Of a stretch of DNA of 64,000 nt, positions 12,347 to 25,731 are shown one piece after another; within the stretch, counting starts at the first letter, position 1, and every line of letters begins with the position of its first letter. The DNA comes from Hemerocallis citrina. Taxonomy: Eukaryota > Streptophyta > Magnoliopsida > Asparagales > Asphodelaceae. A model generated the notes under the pieces. That model ran no database searches. It was not told the DNA's origin and was given only the letters and a program-made list of their open reading frames with translations. The stretch covers positions 114,675,720 through 114,739,719 of the forward strand of contig CM030368.1 in NCBI GenBank assembly GCA_017893485.1. The letters run 5' to 3'. Both the position numbers and the translations under genes were made by a program.

Positions 12347-15300
12347 TGTAACCCCTGTTTTTCATTTTATGTATTTTTGGTGTGTATTTTTTATTTTTTT
12401 GTATTTTTATATCTCTTGTATTTTTCGGAATCGTATATTGGATTATTTTCAATATATATTCTTTTTCTTTCATTTTTGAACTCCTTCTGTTGTTGTTCGT
12501 CGTTTTTTTTTATTTTTACCATTTTGAGTTCTTTTTCTCATTTTCTTGGCCTCGTTCATTTTTATTATTCATTTTGGTAATGTGATGGATTTTGGTGGTG
12601 ATTTTTCCCAAATTATGATTTTTGACCCTTAAGGAGATTTTTAGGAGCCATAGAATTCACTGTATATTGTATCCCCATTTGAAACCTACCCAATACCCAT
12701 TATCCATTTGTATAACTATTACTACATACTAATACCCACAATCCATTAACCCATATTTAACTCCTATATAAATACACTAATCCTAATAAACCCTAACCCT
12801 AATCTCTTTTCCCTCCTTTCCTACCTAATACATCCGGCCTCTCCCTCCTTAATCCCTCACATCCGGCCTTGCACATCCTTCTTCAAACCGAGCCCTCCTT
12901 TCACAAAATCTGGCCATCCCCTCCATCCATCCAACCTCCGGCCATCCTCTACAACCCTACAAACCCACCATACATCAAATCCCTTCACCCCTTGTTGCCA
13001 ATCACCATACAAACAGCACCAAGAGCACCACCACCATCCGCAAATCATCACAAAAACTCTCCCCTTTGGTGATTTTTCAAGTGGGTATCTCCACTTTGGT
13101 TCGTTGCATCAAGGAGTTGATTGTAAGGCATTTTTGTTCGTGGATTCGCTTGGATTCGCGCTTGGAAATGGATTCGCTCGTGGGTTTTGTTCCAAAGGTT
13201 TGTTGGCATCGTATTCACTCCATAACAAGGCAAGTAACTTGTACATAATTTTATTAGGTTGATACAAGTCAAAAAGTTCACACTTGGAGTAGTTGGGTCT
13301 AGAGACAACCAAAAATTGTATTTTTGTTGATGGGTTTGTCTCTATTGTGTTGAATTTTGCCATAGAAGACTTATGACACGAAGTTTGATAGGCTAATTCC
13401 CTAGGTTTTACCCAAACTTGATTTTGTTCGTGTATGTAGATATTTGCATACTATGTGTTTGAGTGATTGCCCATGTGAGAAACAATAGGTTTGGATATGT
13501 TAGAATCCCTAAAACATGATGTTTAGATGATTGGTAGGGTGTGTTTCGAGTTTGGTTAAGTTTGGATCAAATTTGTGGATGTTATGATGTTTTTAGCTAG
13601 AGATATGAAATCTGGAAATTGCAGTCTGTTCTTTGTTTCTTGCTGTTTTCACCCATGCTAAGTTCCGAATCTCAACTTGAAATTAAAATTTAATTGTAGA
13701 TAATTGTGTCTATTTTCAAACCCCACTGGTTTTACCTGATTTAGAGTTCGTATGAATGAGTTATGATCTTTTTGCTACAGCCGTGTCGATAGATTCAGAT
13801 TTTGTTTTGTGTAAATTTGTTAACAAATTATTTTCAAGAACTAAGGTATACATAATATCTTGGTATAATATTTTTTTCAGTGTTTCCTCATGATACTAGG
13901 GACTTCCCAGATTTTTGGTGTATTTTAAAGATGAGTTTTATGTAGTGTTTCATTTTCTTTTCTAAGTTCATCTTGTGCTGTAAATTGCGTGCTGTTCAGT
14001 ATAGATACCAGTTTTCACTCTATTTCCTTTTACTTTATAAAAATTATTTGTGAGATATGAAAGTTAGTAAAATCTATCTATTTTCACGTCGTTTTGGCGG
14101 AATTGGATTTCGATACACTGATTGCGAGATATCCTTGTTTTCGTACAGCAGTGTTGAGAAATTCCAGATTCGTCAAACCATGTTTTCTTGTTGCTTCTTA
14201 TTTTTGATGGTTGATCAATACATACTGAAATATTATGAAACTTGTTATTTTGAGTCTATACCTATAGGGGATTACCCCAGATTTTACGTGGAATTATTTG
14301 ATGTATTTTTATGCTGTTTTTTATGCTTTTGAATTTGTTCCCCTGTTTTCTGGCTGAACATAAAATCTGTGTTCAATTTAGTTTTGAGCTGAGATATTGT
14401 GAACTAGTATATGACTTTATTATACTCGTTGGATGCGTGTGGATGTCTACTTTCCATATCCATCGAAGGATCTTGATTTGCATGCCTATAGCTCTTAAAG
14501 TCCCTGTTTTAGGACTGATTGGTCTTGCTGTCCTGAATATAAAGATACACTGTTTGACTCGTTTATGTGACTGTCTATCATCTATGCGTGCTTATTTGCT
14601 ACCCTAGACCTAATACTGTTTATACTATGTTAGTTTGACACTGTTTCATGCTTATACCTGCCTGTTTGAGAATAGTAATAAATAATCAAGCCGGGATTTT
14701 AATGGGACAGATCTAGTAGTGGATAGTGCAGAAACGTGTACTCGGAAGGAGACTTGTGTTTCCTGTATGACATGTTACCGACCAAGTTTACCGACCAAGT
14801 TTACTGGCCAAGTTTACCGACCAAGTTCTGTGATTCTGTGAATACCTGAGTACACTAGCCCTGTATGGTCCCCTACGAAATCTAAAGCGAAACTGCATTG
14901 ACTGTAACAACCATGTGATAAAAGGATGGCACATGAAGTGTTACCTAGATAGTAATAATAAAAGATATTTAATATATGATACATGATACCTGAATATGAT
15001 ACTCGAACCTGATACTTGAATAAGAGACTTGACATGATACGTGCATGCTTGATACTTGACTACATGATACCTGTTTACCTGTTACATGATACCTGTTACT
15101 TGATTACTTGTTACCTGGTTACCTGATACTTGATACATATTTACCTGATCACCTGATTACCTGATAGTTGATACAAGTTCACCCGTTTACCTGTTTACCT
15201 GACACTTGATGCATGTTATAGGATACTTGTTTGCTTGACACTTGAGTTATGCCATTTACACTTGACACTTTTACCATGCTAGTTTGTCTAGGTTGACATT

Positions 15301-15837
15301 ATACATATACCATATTAGGTCTGTTTCTGTTAGTAGTTAGATCTGTTTAGTTTCCCCCTTCCATGTGCTTGTATCATACTCTATTTGTGACCCGGACTTG
15401 CAATTGACGGGTACTTGTGTTTTCTCTTTTTCTCTTTCCTGCATTTGTTGAATTGCAGATTTTGGAGGACAGGTTCCAGATTTTATCGGAGACGTGATGT
15501 ACTAGATGCTGGAATTTTGCTATTATTATTCTTGTTGCTTAATTTGGATAATAATTGTATTTTGAGACTTGAATTTATTCTTGTATTTGGGCAATGTGAC
15601 CCAGGATTATTTGTGTAGTTCAGATCATAACTATTTGAGATTAATATATTTTTTTTCAAGTATTCTTTATGGTATTTGGTTCATATGTGCATGTGGTTGA
15701 CTTTTTCTGGCTTCCGACTCTGATTACCTTGTGATATGTTGTAAAGAATTTCTGAACAGCTTATAGATGATGAAAATCATTCACTGGGCTTTTGTTACGT
15801 GCTCGTATTTCGTATTTTTGGATAGCGGGGCGTGACA
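12347..15837 (+). repeat. N-family LTR copy b (3,491 bp)
   Basis: TGTAACCCC...GGGGCGTGACA. TATA box 12765-12774 followed by the telomere-like box; stem arms GTGTACTCGG (14736-14745) and CCTGAGTACAC (14845-14855); hairpin 14904-14944; four 13-bp units near 14776-14826. Nearly identical to copy e (21726-25224) at an offset of 9,370-9,387. Confidence 0.9.
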
Positions 15838-16344
15838 GGGTTTTTAGTGGTAACAGAGCATCAGGTTTGGCGAATGTATTAGTTGCCTAATATATTAGAC
15901 AAGCTTGGCTCGAACTGGGATCTGCGCAACATTTCACCAACCATGCATGCATGAATGAATCATTACCAACAGTGATCTGGATACTAGTCTTATTCCATCC
16001 ATTTTGATCCCTTGTTATTCAATTCCCTTGATTCCTTTTTTCTTCTGTCTTTTTCCGTCGTCCTCTTTGTTGATTTGTTCTGGGGTATGAATGCATTCTT
16101 TCGTACCCATATTCCTTGATTCTAGTGTCGTCCATTCCTTTCTTTCTGCTTGGTTTGTCAGTCGGCATCGCTGGATGCTATTAGCAATCTTCCCCGATCA
16201 GAGTGGCGCAGCGGAAGCATGGTGGGTCCATAACCCACAGGTCCCAGGATCATATTGTTGCTTCTCTTTCCTTGCACTGTTTGCTTTTTCCTATCTCTTG
16301 CAATTGTTCTCATCCATTGAATTATTGTTTGATTATATTCTTCA
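15838..16344 (+). mobile_element. N internal region I2 with 3' deletion, joined into an LTR
   Basis: Primer-binding site variant TGGTAACAGAGC (15848-15859), leader, protease scrap and tRNA fragment are present. The remaining internal sequence, the polypurine tract and the first ~105 bp of the next LTR are missing. The join lies at the short homology TTCA (16341-16344). The same deletion is present in I5. Confidence 0.85.
16197..16251 (+). pseudogene. Truncated initiator tRNA-Met copy in I2
   Basis: Same 55-nt segment as in I1, with two transitions (GCGTGG to GCATGG and GGGCCC to GGGTCC). Ends at GGATC followed by ATATTG, as in all copies. Confidence 0.9.
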
Positions 16345-19300
16345 ATATATATTCTTTTTCCTTCCATTTTGAACTCCTTGTGTTGTTGTTCGTCGTTTTT
16401 TTTCGTTTTCACCATTTTGAGTTCTTTTTCTCATTTTCTTGGCCTCGTTCATTTTTATTATTCATTTTGGTGATGTGATGGATTTTGGTGGTGATTTTTC
16501 CAAATTATGATTTTTGACCCTTAAGGAGATTTTTAGGAACCATAGAATTCACTATATATTGTATCCCCATTTGAAACCTACCCAATACCCATTACCTATT
16601 TGTAGACCTATTACTACATATTAATACCCACAACCCATTAACCCACATGTAACTCCTATATAAATACCCTAATCCTAATAAACCCTAACCCTAATCTCTT
16701 TTCTCTCTTTTCCTCCCTAATATATCTGGCCTCTCCCTCCTTAATCCCTCACATCCGGCCTTGCACATCCTCCTTCAAACCGAGCCCTCCTTTCACAAAA
16801 TCTGGCCATCCCCTCCATCCATCCAACCTCCGGCCATCCTCTACAACCCTACAAACCCACCATACATCAAATCCCTTCACCCCTTGTTGCCGATCACCAT
16901 ACAAACAGCACCAAGAGCACCACCACCATCCGCAAATCATCACAAAAACTCTCCCCTTTGGTGATTTTTCAAGTGGGTATCACCACTTTAGTTCGTTGCA
17001 TCAAGGAGTTGATCGTAAGGCATTTTTGTTCGTGGGTTCACTTGGATTCACGCTTGGAAAGGGATTCGCTCGTGGGTTTTGTTCCTAAGGCTTGTTCGCA
17101 TCGTATTCACTCCATAACAAGGCAAGTAACATGTACATAATTTCATTAGGTCGATACAAGTCAAAAAGTTCACACTTAGAGTAGTTTGGTCTAGAGACAA
17201 CCAAAAATTGTATTTCTGTTGATGGGTTTGTCTCTATTGTGTTGAATTTGTCCATAGAAGACTTATGATATGAATTTTGATAGGCTAATGCCCTAGGTTT
17301 TACCCAAACTTGATTTTGTTCGTGTATGTGGATATTTGCATGCTATGTGTCTGATTGATTGCCCATGTGAGAAACAATAGGTTTGGATATGTTAGAATCC
17401 CTAAAACATGATGTTTAGATGATTGGTAGGCTTTGTTTCAAGTTTGGTTAAGTTTGGATCAAATTTGTGGATGTTATGACGTTTTTAGCTAAAGATGTGA
17501 AATCTGGAAATTGCGGTCTGTTCTGTGTTGCTTGCTGTTTTCACCCATGCTAAGGTCGGAATCTCAACTTGGAAATTCAAAGTGAATTGTACATAATTGT
17601 GTCTATTTTCAAACTCCACTGGTTTTACCTGATTTGGAGTTCGCATGACTGAGTTATGATGTTTTTGCTACTGCCGTGTCGATAGATTCAGATTCTGTTT
17701 TATGTAAATTTGTTAACAAAATATTTTCAAGAACTAGGCTATCCATAATATCTTGGTATAATATTTTGCTCAGTGTTTCCTCATGAAACTCGGGAATTCC
17801 CAGGTTTTTGGTGTATTTTAAAGATGAGTTTTATGTAGTGTTTCATGTTCTTTTCTAAATTTATCTTGTGCTGTAAATTGCGTGCTGTTCAGTATAGAAC
17901 CCAGTTTTCACTCTATTTCCTTATACTTTATGAAAAGTATTTTTGAGATATGAAAGTTATTAAAATCTATCTATTTTCACTTCGTTTTGGTGGAATTGGA
18001 TTTCGATACACTGATTGCGAGATATCCTTATTTTCGTACACCAGTGTTGAGAAATTCCAGATTCGTCAAACCATGTTTTCGTGTTGCTTCTTATTTTTTA
18101 TGGTTGATCGATACTTACTGGAATATTATGAAACTTGTTATTTTGAGTATATACCTATAGCGGATTACCCCAGATTTTACGTGGAATTATTTGATGTATT
18201 TTCATGCTGTTTTATGCTTTTGAAATTGTTCCCCTGTTTTCTGGCTGAATCAAAAATCTGTGTTCAATTCAGTTTTGTGCTGAGATGTTGTGAACTAGTA
18301 TATGACTTTATTATACTCGTTGGATGCGTATGGATGTCTACTTTCTATATCCATCGACGGATCTTGATTTGCATGCCTGTAGCTCTTAGAATCCCTGTTT
18401 TAGTACTGATTGGTCTTGCTGTCCTGAATATAAACATACACTGTTTGACTCGTTTATGTGACTGTCTATCATGTATGCACGCTTATTTGTTACCCTAGAC
18501 CTAAAACTGTTTATACTATGTTAGTTTGACACTGTTTCATGCTTATACCTGCCTGTTTGAGAACAGTAATAAATAATCAAGCCGGGATTTTAATGGAACA
18601 GATCTAGTAGTGGATAGTGCAGAAACGTGTACTCGGAAGGAGACTTGTGTTTCCTGTATGACATGTTACCGACCAAGTTTACCGACCAAGTTTACCGGCC
18701 AAGTTTACTGGCCAAGTTTACCGACCAAGTTCTGTGATTCTGTAAATAACTGAGTACACTGCCCTGTATGGTCCCTTACGAAATCTAAAGCGAAACTGCA
18801 TTGACTGTAACAACCATGTGATAAAAGGATGGCACATGAAGTGTTACCTAGATAGTAATAATACAAGATATTTAATATATGATACATGATACCTGAATAT
18901 GATACTCGAATCTGATACTTGAATAAGAGACTTGACATGATACTTGCATGCTTGATACTTGACTACATGATACCTATTTACCTGTTACATGATACCTGTT
19001 ACCTGATTACTTGTTACCTGGTTACCTGATACTTTATACATATTTACCTGATTCCCTGATTACCTGATAGTTGATACATGTTCACCCGTTTACCTGTTTA
19101 CCGGACACTTGATGCATGTTATAGGATACTTGTTTGATTGACACTTGAGTTATGCCATTTACACTTGACACTTTACCATACTAGTTTGTCTAGGTTGACA
19201 TTATACCTATACCATATTAGGTCTGTTTCTGATAGTAGTTAGATCTGTTTAGTTTTCCCATTCCATGTGCTTGTATCCTACTATATTTGTGACCCGGACT

Positions 19301-19738
19301 TGCAATTGACGGGTACTTGTGTTTTCTCTTTTTCTCTTTCCTGCATTCGTTGAATTGCAGATTTTGGAGGACAGGTTCCAGATGGTATCGGAGACATGAT
19401 GTACTAGATGATGGAATTTTGCTATTATTATTCTTGTTGCTTAATTGGATAATAATTGTATTTTAAGACTTGAATTTATTCTTGTATTTGGGCAATTTGA
19501 CCCAGGATTATTTGTGTAGTTCAGATCATGACTATTTGAGATTAATATATTTTATTTCAAGTATTCTTGTTGGTATTTGGTTCATATGTGCATGTGGTTG
19601 ACTTTTTATGGCTTCCGACTCTGATTATATTGTGATATGTTGTAAAGAATTCCTGAACAGCTTATGGATGATGAAAATCATTCACTGGGCTTTTGTTACG
19701 TGCTCGTATTCCGTATTTTTGGGAAGCGAGGCGTGACA
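16345..19738 (+). repeat. N-family LTR copy c (lacks the first ~105 bp)
   Basis: 5' end lost at the I2 junction; ends GCGTGACA at 19738. TATA box 16657-16666; five 13-bp units near 18667-18730. A 182-codon open frame at 17950-18498 lies wholly in LTR sequence, is broken in copies a and b, and looks incidental. Nearly identical to copy f. Confidence 0.88.
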
Positions 19739-20514
19739 GGATTTTCGGTGGTATCAGAGCATCAGGTTTGGCTAATGTATTAGGTGCCTAATATATTAGA
19801 CAAGCTTGGCTCGAACTGGGATCTGCGCAACATTTCACCAACCATGCATGCATGAATGAATGACCAACAGTGATCTGGATACTAGTCTTATTCCATCCAT
19901 TTTGATCCCTTCTTATTCAATTCCCTTGATTCCTTGTTTCTTCTGTGTTTTTTCGTCGTCCTCTTTGTTGATTTCTTATGGGGTATGAATGCATTCTTTC
20001 GTACCCATATTCCTTGATTCTGGTGTCGTCCATTCCTTTCTTTCTGCTTGGTTCGTCGGTCGGCATCGCTGGATGCTGTTAGTAGTCTTTCCCGATCAGA
20101 GTGGCGCAGCGGAAGCGTGGTGGGCCCATAACCCACAGGTCCCAGGATCATATTGTTGCTTCTCTTTCCTTGTACTGTTTGCTTTTCCCTATCTCTTGAA
20201 ATTGTTCTCATCTGTTGACTTATTGTTTTATTACATTCTTCACTATCTTTTCTCTCATTGATTTCAGTTCTGCCGACTCCCTTATTGCTTTGTTATCTGG
20301 TGTTGATTCTTTCCTTTTGATGTTCTTGTTCTTTTCTTGCATTCCCTTTGATATCCTGGTTATCCCCTTCCTTCTTTTTCTGGTGTTGCATTTGCTTTGT
20401 TCCTTCCCCATTAGCCCTCTGCTTTGCTACCCCTCCCCAAGTTTGTTTTGCCGTGTCCTATGTTCCGCCTAAGCAAATTTCGAGGACGAAATTTTGTTGT
20501 AAGGTGTGTTGGAT
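19739..20514 (+). mobile_element. N internal region I3 (complete, 776 bp)
   Basis: Canonical primer-binding site TGGTATCAGAGC (19749-19760), protease scrap (about 19990-20094), tRNA fragment, T-rich segment, palindromic motif (20476-20493), a less pure polypurine tract, then an LTR start at 20515. Confidence 0.88.
20095..20149 (+). pseudogene. Truncated initiator tRNA-Met copy in I3
   Basis: 55 nt, identical by eye to the I1 copy, with CAT anticodon and the same end at GGATC. Confidence 0.92.
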
Positions 20515-20881
20515 TGTAACCCCTATTTTTCATTTTATATATTTTTGGAGTGTATTTTTCATTTTTGTGTACTTTTATATCTCTTGTATTTTTTCGGAAC
20601 CGTATATTGGATTATTTTCATTATATATTCGTTTTCTTTCATTTTTGAACTTCTTGTGTTATTGTTCGTCGTTTTTTTTTCGTTTTCACCATTTTGAGTT
20701 ATTTTTCTCATTTTCTTGGTCTCGTTCATTTTTATTATTCATTTTGGTGATGTGATGGATTTTGGTGGTGATTTTTCCCAAATTATGATTTTTGACCCTT
20801 AAGGAGATTTTTATGAGCCATAGAATTCACAATATATTGTATCCCCATTTGAAACCTACCCAATACCCATTACCCATTTGT
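20515..20881 (+). repeat. N-family LTR copy d (first ~367 bp only)
   Basis: TGTAACCCC start continuing through the CCCATTACCCATTTG segment, then an abrupt switch to integrase sequence. The identical junction occurs at 30254, so it predates the 9.37-kb duplication. Confidence 0.85.
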
Positions 20882-20904
20882 GTTGTTGTACCCATTTGAG
20901 GTGA

Positions 20905-21342
20905 AGTGGGTCAAGGTTGTGTGTACCTAGAGGAGAAGTCAGGCAGAAGCTACTGGAGGAAGCTCATCGGTCCCCGTATTCTATTCATCCTAGTGGTACA
21001 AAGATGTACAGGGACTTGAAGCAACATTTCTGGTGGCATGGCATGAAGAGGGATGTAGCTAGATTTTTCGTCCAGTGCCTGATCTGTCAGCAAGTGAAGG
21101 CAAAGCATCAGAGGCCCGCGGGACTTTTGCAATCTCTTCCAATCCCAGAGTGGAAGTGGGAATATCACGATGGATTTTGTGACAGCTTTGCCAAGGAGTA
21201 CCAAGGGTCATAATGCTATCTAGGTGATAGTGGATCGGCTGAAAAAGTGTACTCACTTCATTCCATGGAGATTTTGGCTGAGAAGTATGTTCAGGATGTT
21301 GTTCGTCTGTAAGGAGTTCCTTTCAGTATCGTATCACAGAGA
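20905..21342 (+). pseudogene. Integrase fragment C' (HHCC finger and start of core)
   Basis: Translates to GEVRQKLLEEAHRSPYSIHP...WWHGMKRDVARF..QCLICQQVKAKHQR, the zinc-binding N-terminus of a gypsy integrase, then the beginning of the catalytic core after a frameshift near 21180. It is the duplicate of 30278-30716 and ends at the duplication breakpoint. Non-functional. Confidence 0.85.
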
Positions 21343-21360
21343 TTTTGGTGATAGTGGATC
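21343..21360 (+). other. Duplication breakpoint with templated filler
   Basis: Between the integrase fragment and N internal sequence lies filler that repeats two nearby stretches: GAGATTTTGG (as at 21269-21278) then GGTGATAGTGGATC (as at 21222-21235). It enters N sequence at the shared GGATC. Confidence 0.7.
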
Positions 21361-21725
21361 ATATTGTTGCTTCTCTTTCCTTGTACTGTTTGCTTTTCCC
21401 TATCTCTTGAAATTGTTCTCATCTGTTGACTTATTGTTTTATTACATTCTTCACTGTCTTTTCTCTCATTGATTTTAGTTCTGTCGACTCCCTTATTGCT
21501 TTGTTATCTGGTGTTGATTCTTTCCTTTTGATGCTGTTGTTCTTTTCTTGCATTCCCATTGATATCCTGGTTATCCCTTTCCTTCTTTTTCTCGTGTTGC
21601 ATTTCCTTTGTGCCTTCCCCATTAGCCCTCTGCTTTGCTACCCCTCTCCAAGTTTGTTTTGCCGTGTCCTATGTACCGCCTAAGCAAATTTCGAGGACGA
21701 AATTTTGTTGTAAGGTTGGTAGGAT
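21361..21725 (+). mobile_element. N internal region I4' (3' half only)
   Basis: Starts just after the position where other copies end their tRNA fragment, so it lacks primer-binding site, protease scrap and tRNA. The first ~80 bp match I3 and later bases match I1 (for example GATGCTGTTG), so it is mosaic. Includes the palindromic motif (21687-21704). Confidence 0.8.
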
Positions 21726-24700
21726 TGTAACCCCTGTTTTTCATTTTATGTATTTTTGGTGTGTATTTTTTATTTTTTTGTATTTTTATATCTCTTGTAT
21801 TTTTCGGAATCGTATATTGGATTATTTTCAATATATATTCTTTTTCTTTCATTTTTGAACTCCTTCTGTTGTTGTTCGTCGTTTTTTTTTATTTTCATCA
21901 TTTTGAGTTCTTTTTCTCATTTTCTTGGCCTCGTTCATTTTTATTATTCATTTTGGTAATGTGATGGATTTTGGTGGTGATTTTTCCCAAATTATGATTT
22001 TTGACCCTTAAGGAGATTTTTAGGAGCCGTAGAATTCACTGTATATTGTTATCCCCATTTGAAACCTACCCAATACCCATTATCCATTTGTATAACTATT
22101 ACTACATACTAATACCCACAATCCATTAACCCAAATTTAACTCCTATATAAATACACTAATCCTAATAAACCCTAACCCTAATCTCTTTTCCCTCCTTTC
22201 CTACCTAATACATCCGGCCTCTCCCTCCTTAATCCCTCACAAACGGCCTTGCACATCCTTCTTCAAACCGAGCCCTCCTTTCACAAAATCTGGCCATCCC
22301 CTCCATCCATCCAACCTCCGGCCATCTTCTACAACCCTACAAACCCACCATACATCAAATCCCTTCACCCCTTGTTGCCGATCACCATACAAACAGCACC
22401 AAGAGCACCACCACCATCCGCAAATCATCACAAAAACTCTCCCCTTTGGTGATTTTTCAAGTGGGTATCTCCACTTTGGTTCGTTGCATCAAGGAGTTGA
22501 TTGTAAGGCATTTTTGTTCGTGGATTCGCGCTTGGAAATGGATTCGCTCGTGGGTTTTGTTCCTAAGTTTTGTTGGCATCGTATTCACTCCATAACAAGG
22601 CAAGTAACTTGTACATAATTTTATTAGGTTAATACAAGTCAAAAAGTTCACACTTGGAGTAGTTGGGTCTAGAGACAACCAAAAATTGTATTTTTGTTGA
22701 TGGGTTTGTCTCTATTGTGTTGAATTTTGCCATAGAAGACTTATGACATGAAGTTTGATAGGCTAATTCCCTAGGTTTTACCCAAACTTGATTTTGTTCG
22801 TGTATGTAGATATTTGCATACTATGTGTTTGAGTGATTGCCCATGTGAGAAACAATAGGTTTGGATATGTTAGAATCCCTAAAACATGATGTTTAGATGA
22901 TTGGTAGGGTGTGTTTCGAGTTTGGTTAAGTTTGGATCAAATTTGTGGATGTTATGATGTTTTTAGCTAGAGATATGAAATCTGGAAATTGCAGTCTGTT
23001 CTTTGTTTCTTGCTGTTTTCACCCATGCTAAGTTCCGAATCTCAACTTGAAATTAAAATTTAATTGTAGATAATTGTGTCTATTTTCAAACCCCACTGGT
23101 TTTACCTGATTTGGAGTTCGTATGAATGAGTTATGATCTTTTTGCTACAGCCGTGTCGATAGATTCAGATTTTGTTTTGTGTAAATTTGTTAACAAATTA
23201 TTTTCAAGAACTAAGGTATACATAATATCTTGGTATAATATTTTTTTCAGTGTTTCCTCATGATACTAGGGACTTCCCAGATTTTTGGTGTATTTTAAAG
23301 ATGAGTTTTATGTAGTGTTTCATTTTCTTTTCTAAATTCATCTTGTGCGGTAAATTGCGTGCTGTTCAGTATAGATACCAGTTTTCACTCTATTTCCTTA
23401 TACTTTATAAAAATTATTTGTGAGATATGAAAGTTAGTAAAATCTATCTATTTTCACGTCGTTTTGGCGGAATTGGATTTCGATACACTGATTGCGAGAT
23501 ATCCTTGTTTTCGTACAGCAGTGTTGAGAAATTCCAGATTCGTCAAACCATGTTTTCTTGTTGCTTCTTATTTTTGATGGTTGATCAATACATACTGAAA
23601 TATTATGAAACTTGTTATTTTGAGTCTATACCTATAGGGGATTACCCCAGATTTTACGTGGAATTATTTGATGTATTTTTATGCTGTTTTTTATGCTTTT
23701 GAATTTGTTCCCCTGTTTTCTGGCTGAACATAAAATCTGTGTTCAATTTAGTTTTGAGCTGAGATATTGTGAACTAGTATATGACTTTATTATACTCGTT
23801 GGATGTGTGTGGATGTCTACTTTCCATATCCATCGAAGGATCTTGATTTGCATGCCTATAGCTCTTAAAGTCCCTGTTTTAGGACTGATTGGTCTTGCTG
23901 TCCTGAATATAAAGATACACTGTTTGACTCGTTTATGTGACTGTCTATCATCTATGCGTGCTTATTTGCTACCCTAGACCTAATACTGTTTATACTATGT
24001 TAGTTTGACACTGTTTCATGCTTATACCTGCCTGTTTGAGAATAGTAATAAATAATCAAGCCGGGATTTTAATGGGACAGATCTAGTAGTGGATAGTGCA
24101 GAAACGTGTACTCGGAAGGAGACTTGTGTTTCTTGTATGACATGTTACCGACCAAGTTTACCGACCAAGTTTACTGACCAAGTTTACCGACTAAGTTTAC
24201 CGATCAAGTTTACCGACCAAGTTCTGTGATTCTGTGAATACCTGAGTACACTATCCTGTATGGTCCCCTACGAAATCTAAAGTGAAACTGAATTGACTGT
24301 AACAACCATGTGATAAAAGGTTGGCACATGAAGTGTTACCTAGATAGTAATAATAAAAGATATTTAATATATGATACATGATACCTGAATATGATACTCG
24401 AACCTGATACTTGAATAAGAGACTTGACATGATACGTGCATGCTTGATACTTGACTACATGATACCTGTTTACCTGTTACATGATACCTGTTACCTGATT
24501 ACTTGTTACCTGGTTACCTGATACTTGATACATATTTACCTGATCACCTGATAGTTGATACAAGTTCACCCGTTTACCTGTTTACCTGACACTTGATGCA
24601 TGTTATAGGATACTTGTTTGCTTGACACTTGAGTTATGCCATTTACACTTGACACTTTTACCATGCTAGTTTGTCTAGGTTGACATTATACCTATACCAT

Positions 24701-25224
24701 ATTAGGTCTGTTTCTGATAGTAGTTAGATCTGTTTAGTTTCCCCCTTCCATGTGCTTGTATCATACTCTATTTGTGACCCGGACTTGCAATTGACGGGTA
24801 CTTGTGTTTTCTCTTTTTCTCTTTCCTGCATTTGTTGAATTGCAGATTTTGGAGGACAGGTTCCAGATTTTATCGGAGACGTGATGTACTAGATGCTGGA
24901 ATTTTGCTATTATTATTCTTGTTGCTTAATTTGGATAATAATTGTATTTTGAGACTTGAATTTATTCTTGTATTTGGGCAATGTGACCGAGGATTATTTG
25001 TGTAGTTCAGATCATAACTATTTGAGATTAATATATTTTTTTTCAAGTATTCTTTATGGTATTTGGTTCATATGTGCATGTGGTTGACTTTTTCTGGCTT
25101 CCGACTCTGATTACCTTGTGATATGTTGTAAAGAATTTCTGAACAGCTTATAGATGATGAAAATCATTCACTGGGCTTTTGTTACGTGCTCGTATTTCGT
25201 ATTTTTGGATAGCGGGGCGTGACA
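21726..25224 (+). repeat. N-family LTR copy e (3,499 bp)
   Basis: Duplicate of copy b. TATA box 22145-22154. The 13-bp repeat has expanded to six units (about 24146-24222), against four in copy b. Confidence 0.9.
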
Positions 25225-25731
25225 GGGTTTTTAGTGGTAACAGAGCATCAGGTTTGGCGAATGTATTAGTTGCCTAATATATTAGACAAGCTTGGCTCGA
25301 ACTGGGATCTGCGCAACATTTCACCAACCATGCATGCATGAATGAATCATTACCAACAGTGATCTGGATACTAGTCTTATTCCATCCATTTTGATCCCTT
25401 GTTATTCAATTCCCTTGATTCCTTTTTTCTTCTGTCTTTTTCCGTCGTCCTCTTTGTTGATTTGTTCTGGGGTATGAATGCATTCTTTCGTACCCATATT
25501 CCTTGATTCTAGTGTCGTCCATTCCTTTCTTTCTGCTTGGTTTGTCAGTCGGCATCGCTGGATGCTATTAGCAATCTTCCCCGATCAGAGTGGCGCAGCG
25601 GAAGCATGGTGGGTCCATAACCCACAGGTCCCAGGATCATATTGTTGCTTCTCTTTCCTTGCACTGTTTGCTTTTTCCTATCTCTTGCAATTGTTCTCAT
25701 CCATTGAATTATTGTTTGATTATATTCTTCA
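25225..25731 (+). mobile_element. N internal region I5 (same 3' deletion as I2)
   Basis: Primer-binding site TGGTAACAGAGC (25235-25246), protease scrap and tRNA fragment, then the same TTCA junction into an LTR. Confidence 0.85.
25584..25638 (+). pseudogene. Truncated initiator tRNA-Met copy in I5
   Basis: Same 55 nt with the same two transitions as I2, as expected for its duplicate. Confidence 0.9.

Noticed and set aside
17950..18498. 182-codon open frame repeated in two LTR copies (also 27337-27885)
   Set aside because: Lies wholly within LTR sequence, is split by stops in copies a, b and e, has no recognisable domain, and its composition follows the T-rich LTR modules.
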